Positions 30,327-32,129 of a stretch of 32,129 bases of DNA are shown here, in pieces; within the stretch, counting starts at the first letter, position 1, and each line of letters starts with the position of its first letter. The notes beneath the pieces are model-generated. The model was given only the letters and a program-made list of their open reading frames with translations, was not told the DNA's origin and did not search any database. A program made the translations under genes and the position numbers. Source of the DNA: Russula earlei (taxonomy: Eukaryota; Basidiomycota; Agaricomycetes; Russulales; Russulaceae); the NCBI GenBank assembly GCA_025769875.1, contig JAGFNK010000585.1, forward strand, positions 1 to 32,129, given 5' to 3'.

Positions 30327-31728
30327 CTACAGGAGGCGTCGCCGCACCTGTGTAGCCCACCCAAACTCGTAGGTGGGCGTTGACATTTGCTCACGCAGCC
30401 GGATGCGTTCAATAAGGGTCTCGAAAATCGCCTGAGATATGCCTCCTTCAGACGAGGAACTTTGGGCCAAAGAGGAGACGAGACACCCACATGCGTGTAA
30501 ACAGTGCCAGACGTCAGGTCGAAAATTCTGTAAACCAAATTGTTCGACAGAAAGAACCACGTCACTAGCGCTGCTAATGCCCACGTCGTGGCGAGGCATC
30601 CGGTTTGAATGACACTGCGAACTAGGTAATTCACCATGGTGTCTGACTTGGGCATACCACTCCGAGACATTACGAGCACCCGCGTAAGGAAAACTATTCC
30701 AAAGGGTAAAACGAATCCACAAAAGACGGTGAAGAGACGTACATGTGATGAGGCATTCTGCGATAGCTTGTATCGCATGCCAGAAAAACCGACGCGATCT
30801 GTCCGCCTGACCTGCCGCTTCAGATCACGTCAATACAGACTTAAAGGTGTCGCACGAAAGCGCGCGCACATAGTGTTCTTCCAAGTCATCACCACGGTAA
30901 TCATACCGATCACAAATGCAGTGATGGAAAGCACGACGACCAAACCACTCTGGACACGACTGCTTGTGAGGGAGTAGATACTGGATTCTCGATGAGTATC
31001 TGCTCAATATCAGATATGACGAACCAACCGGATGGCAAGAAACATATTCGCCAGCAGAATGACGATCAATTGGCATATGGAATTCACAGGACCCTCCCAT
31101 AGATCCGCTTGAAAAGCTATTAGTCAACGTGACGTGCATACGAAATAGTACATACGCTTGGGTCTCAGGGGGTAAACGTTGAACAGAATACTGCATGGCT
31201 CTTGGACATGATATCGTCATGGCAGATGGACGAACGAAGGAACTTACAATCTCATATAAGCGAAATGCCACATCCTGCATTCACATCACTCAGGCGAAAT
31301 TAAAAAGCAGACGCGAGAACGTACAATATGGTTTGGAGGCCAACGCCAATAAATTGTACAGTAACAAAAACTCTGAAAAAAGTGTGAGTGTGAGTGGCGA
31401 GACATCACGAGACGGTAGGGCGCACTTCAGGTACATTGGGTCTTTGAAGCCTGCAAACAAAGTCTCACCTCAGCGCACAGGCAGAGCCAACAATTTACGT
31501 ACGAGAGGCCCAGTATGCATAAAATTGCTGGCTCACCAACCCGAAGAGGGAAGCATTTACTTTTATCATTGGATCAGTAATGCCACGAAAGTGAACGCGT
31601 CGCGTTGCCTACAAAATATTGCAATTAAAAGTACGCCTGGTGAGAAGATGGGTGTCACTTTCAATTTGAGAGAATAAGAACAAGATGTAGGCGCCCTGAC
31701 CTTCTTTCGCTGGTGTACCTTGGCTCAT
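30327..31728 (-). CDS. DUF6534 seven-helix membrane protein
   Basis: This family is expanded in Agaricomycetes and its function is unknown. I assembled eleven exons (in order of translation): 31659-31728, 31503-31559, 31426-31450, 31325-31372, 31248-31274, 31156-31190, 31029-31107, 30856-30959, 30743-30811, 30491-30693, 30327-30431. The total is 822 nt, 273 residues. Helices are visible at GAYILFLFSQIEINASLFGL, VFVTVQFIGVGLQTIL, NSICQLIVILLANMFLAIR, SGLVVVLSITAFVIGMITVV, HAIQAIAECLITFFL and TWALAALVTWFFL. The C-terminal signature SGMPKSDTMVNYLVRSVIQ followed by VYTHAIFETLIERIR is typical. Two exons are only 25 and 27 nt. The first intron (99 nt) and the exon 8/9 join (44 nt) are the least certain. 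No single frame shows the protein, so simple ORF finding would miss it. Confidence 0.8.
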
Positions 31729-32129
31729 GGTGCTAGCAGGGTGGAAGGGAGGAAATGATGGACGGGACAACGGGCGGCTAGGCAGCTATCCACCATATAT
31801 ATTTAAGAGAGCAATGGCGGCCAGTTCTTCAGGTATCGTACCAACCGGGGACCGTAATATGGGGGATAGAACAAGCGCTGTCGACGCGGCCTATTGAAAT
31901 GGCGATTGAGTAGCCAGGGATCATTCTCAGAAGCCCCAATAGTAATGGGCTGATCGACGCTGGCGATCGTTGGTCTTTAGCTCAGCAGGGATCTAGTCTG
32001 GTTTATTCCCTCGATTCGAAATGCTAGAAGGGTTTTCAACCGAAGTATTGTAAGCGAAGTAAACGTGGCCCATCACCGCGAGAAAAAAAAGTTGCCGCCT
32101 TAAACTCTGACCTGCTGCGGTGGTCTTGT
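31729..32129. other. Upstream region of the DUF6534 gene
   Basis: An AT-rich ATATATATTTAAGAG at about 31794-31808 reads as a TATA-like box toward the gene start at 31728, about 70 nt away. A tRNA-like A-box/B-box pair near 31985-32020 was considered and rejected. No other gene is seen up to the window end. Confidence 0.45.

Noticed and set aside
31975..32025. tRNA-like A-box (TAGCTCAGCAGG) and a weak B-box (GATTCGAAAT)
   Set aside because: The flanks do not form an acceptor stem and no anticodon arm folds. Probably chance or a very old remnant.

Overview
The window is nuclear DNA of a filamentous basidiomycete, most likely an Agaricomycete. Genes are dense and on both strands, and most introns are 44-100 nt with GT-AG ends. 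Recognisable families include a DUF6534 membrane protein, F-box/leucine-rich proteins in a tandem array, a ChAPs protein, a TOK-type K+ channel and a derlin. No rRNA, tRNA, CRISPR array or prokaryotic operon was seen. I could not assign a species.

The window has two halves. The left half (1-about 17,600) is accessory and repeat-rich. A decayed F-box gene on the + strand (about 396-1805) is followed by a 3.5-kb near-perfect palindrome (arms 2742-4389 and 4617-6258, 227-bp spacer). Each arm carries an identical gene for an unrecognised 127-residue protein, and the two genes point away from each other. Each arm also contains a nested inverted repeat and a 62-bp AT-rich hairpin. Three further F-box paralogues follow on the minus strand (about 8031-9455, 12335-13938, 14766-16381). 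They sit in duplicated blocks that include upstream and downstream non-coding DNA.

The right half (18365-31728) is conserved housekeeping sequence with little space between genes: PEX13 (+), a CCDC6-like coiled-coil protein (-), a ChAPs exomer cargo adaptor (-), a TOK1-type two-pore K+ channel (-), orotate phosphoribosyltransferase URA5 (+), a derlin (-) and a DUF6534 seven-helix membrane protein (-). I built exon models for the last six by joining frames at GT-AG sites. Each model sums to a multiple of three and restores family motifs. PEX13 has no intron that could explain its frame changes; it carries three apparent +1 shifts that sum to three.

These genes do not form one pathway. Several act on membranes and protein traffic: PEX13 in peroxisome import, ChAPs in Golgi-to-surface export, derlin in ER-associated degradation, and TOK1 in plasma-membrane K+ efflux. 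The least explained part is the palindrome with its gene pair. The second most interesting is the shared leader of the F-box copies, where the start codon and the splice sites are lost in a complementary pattern.
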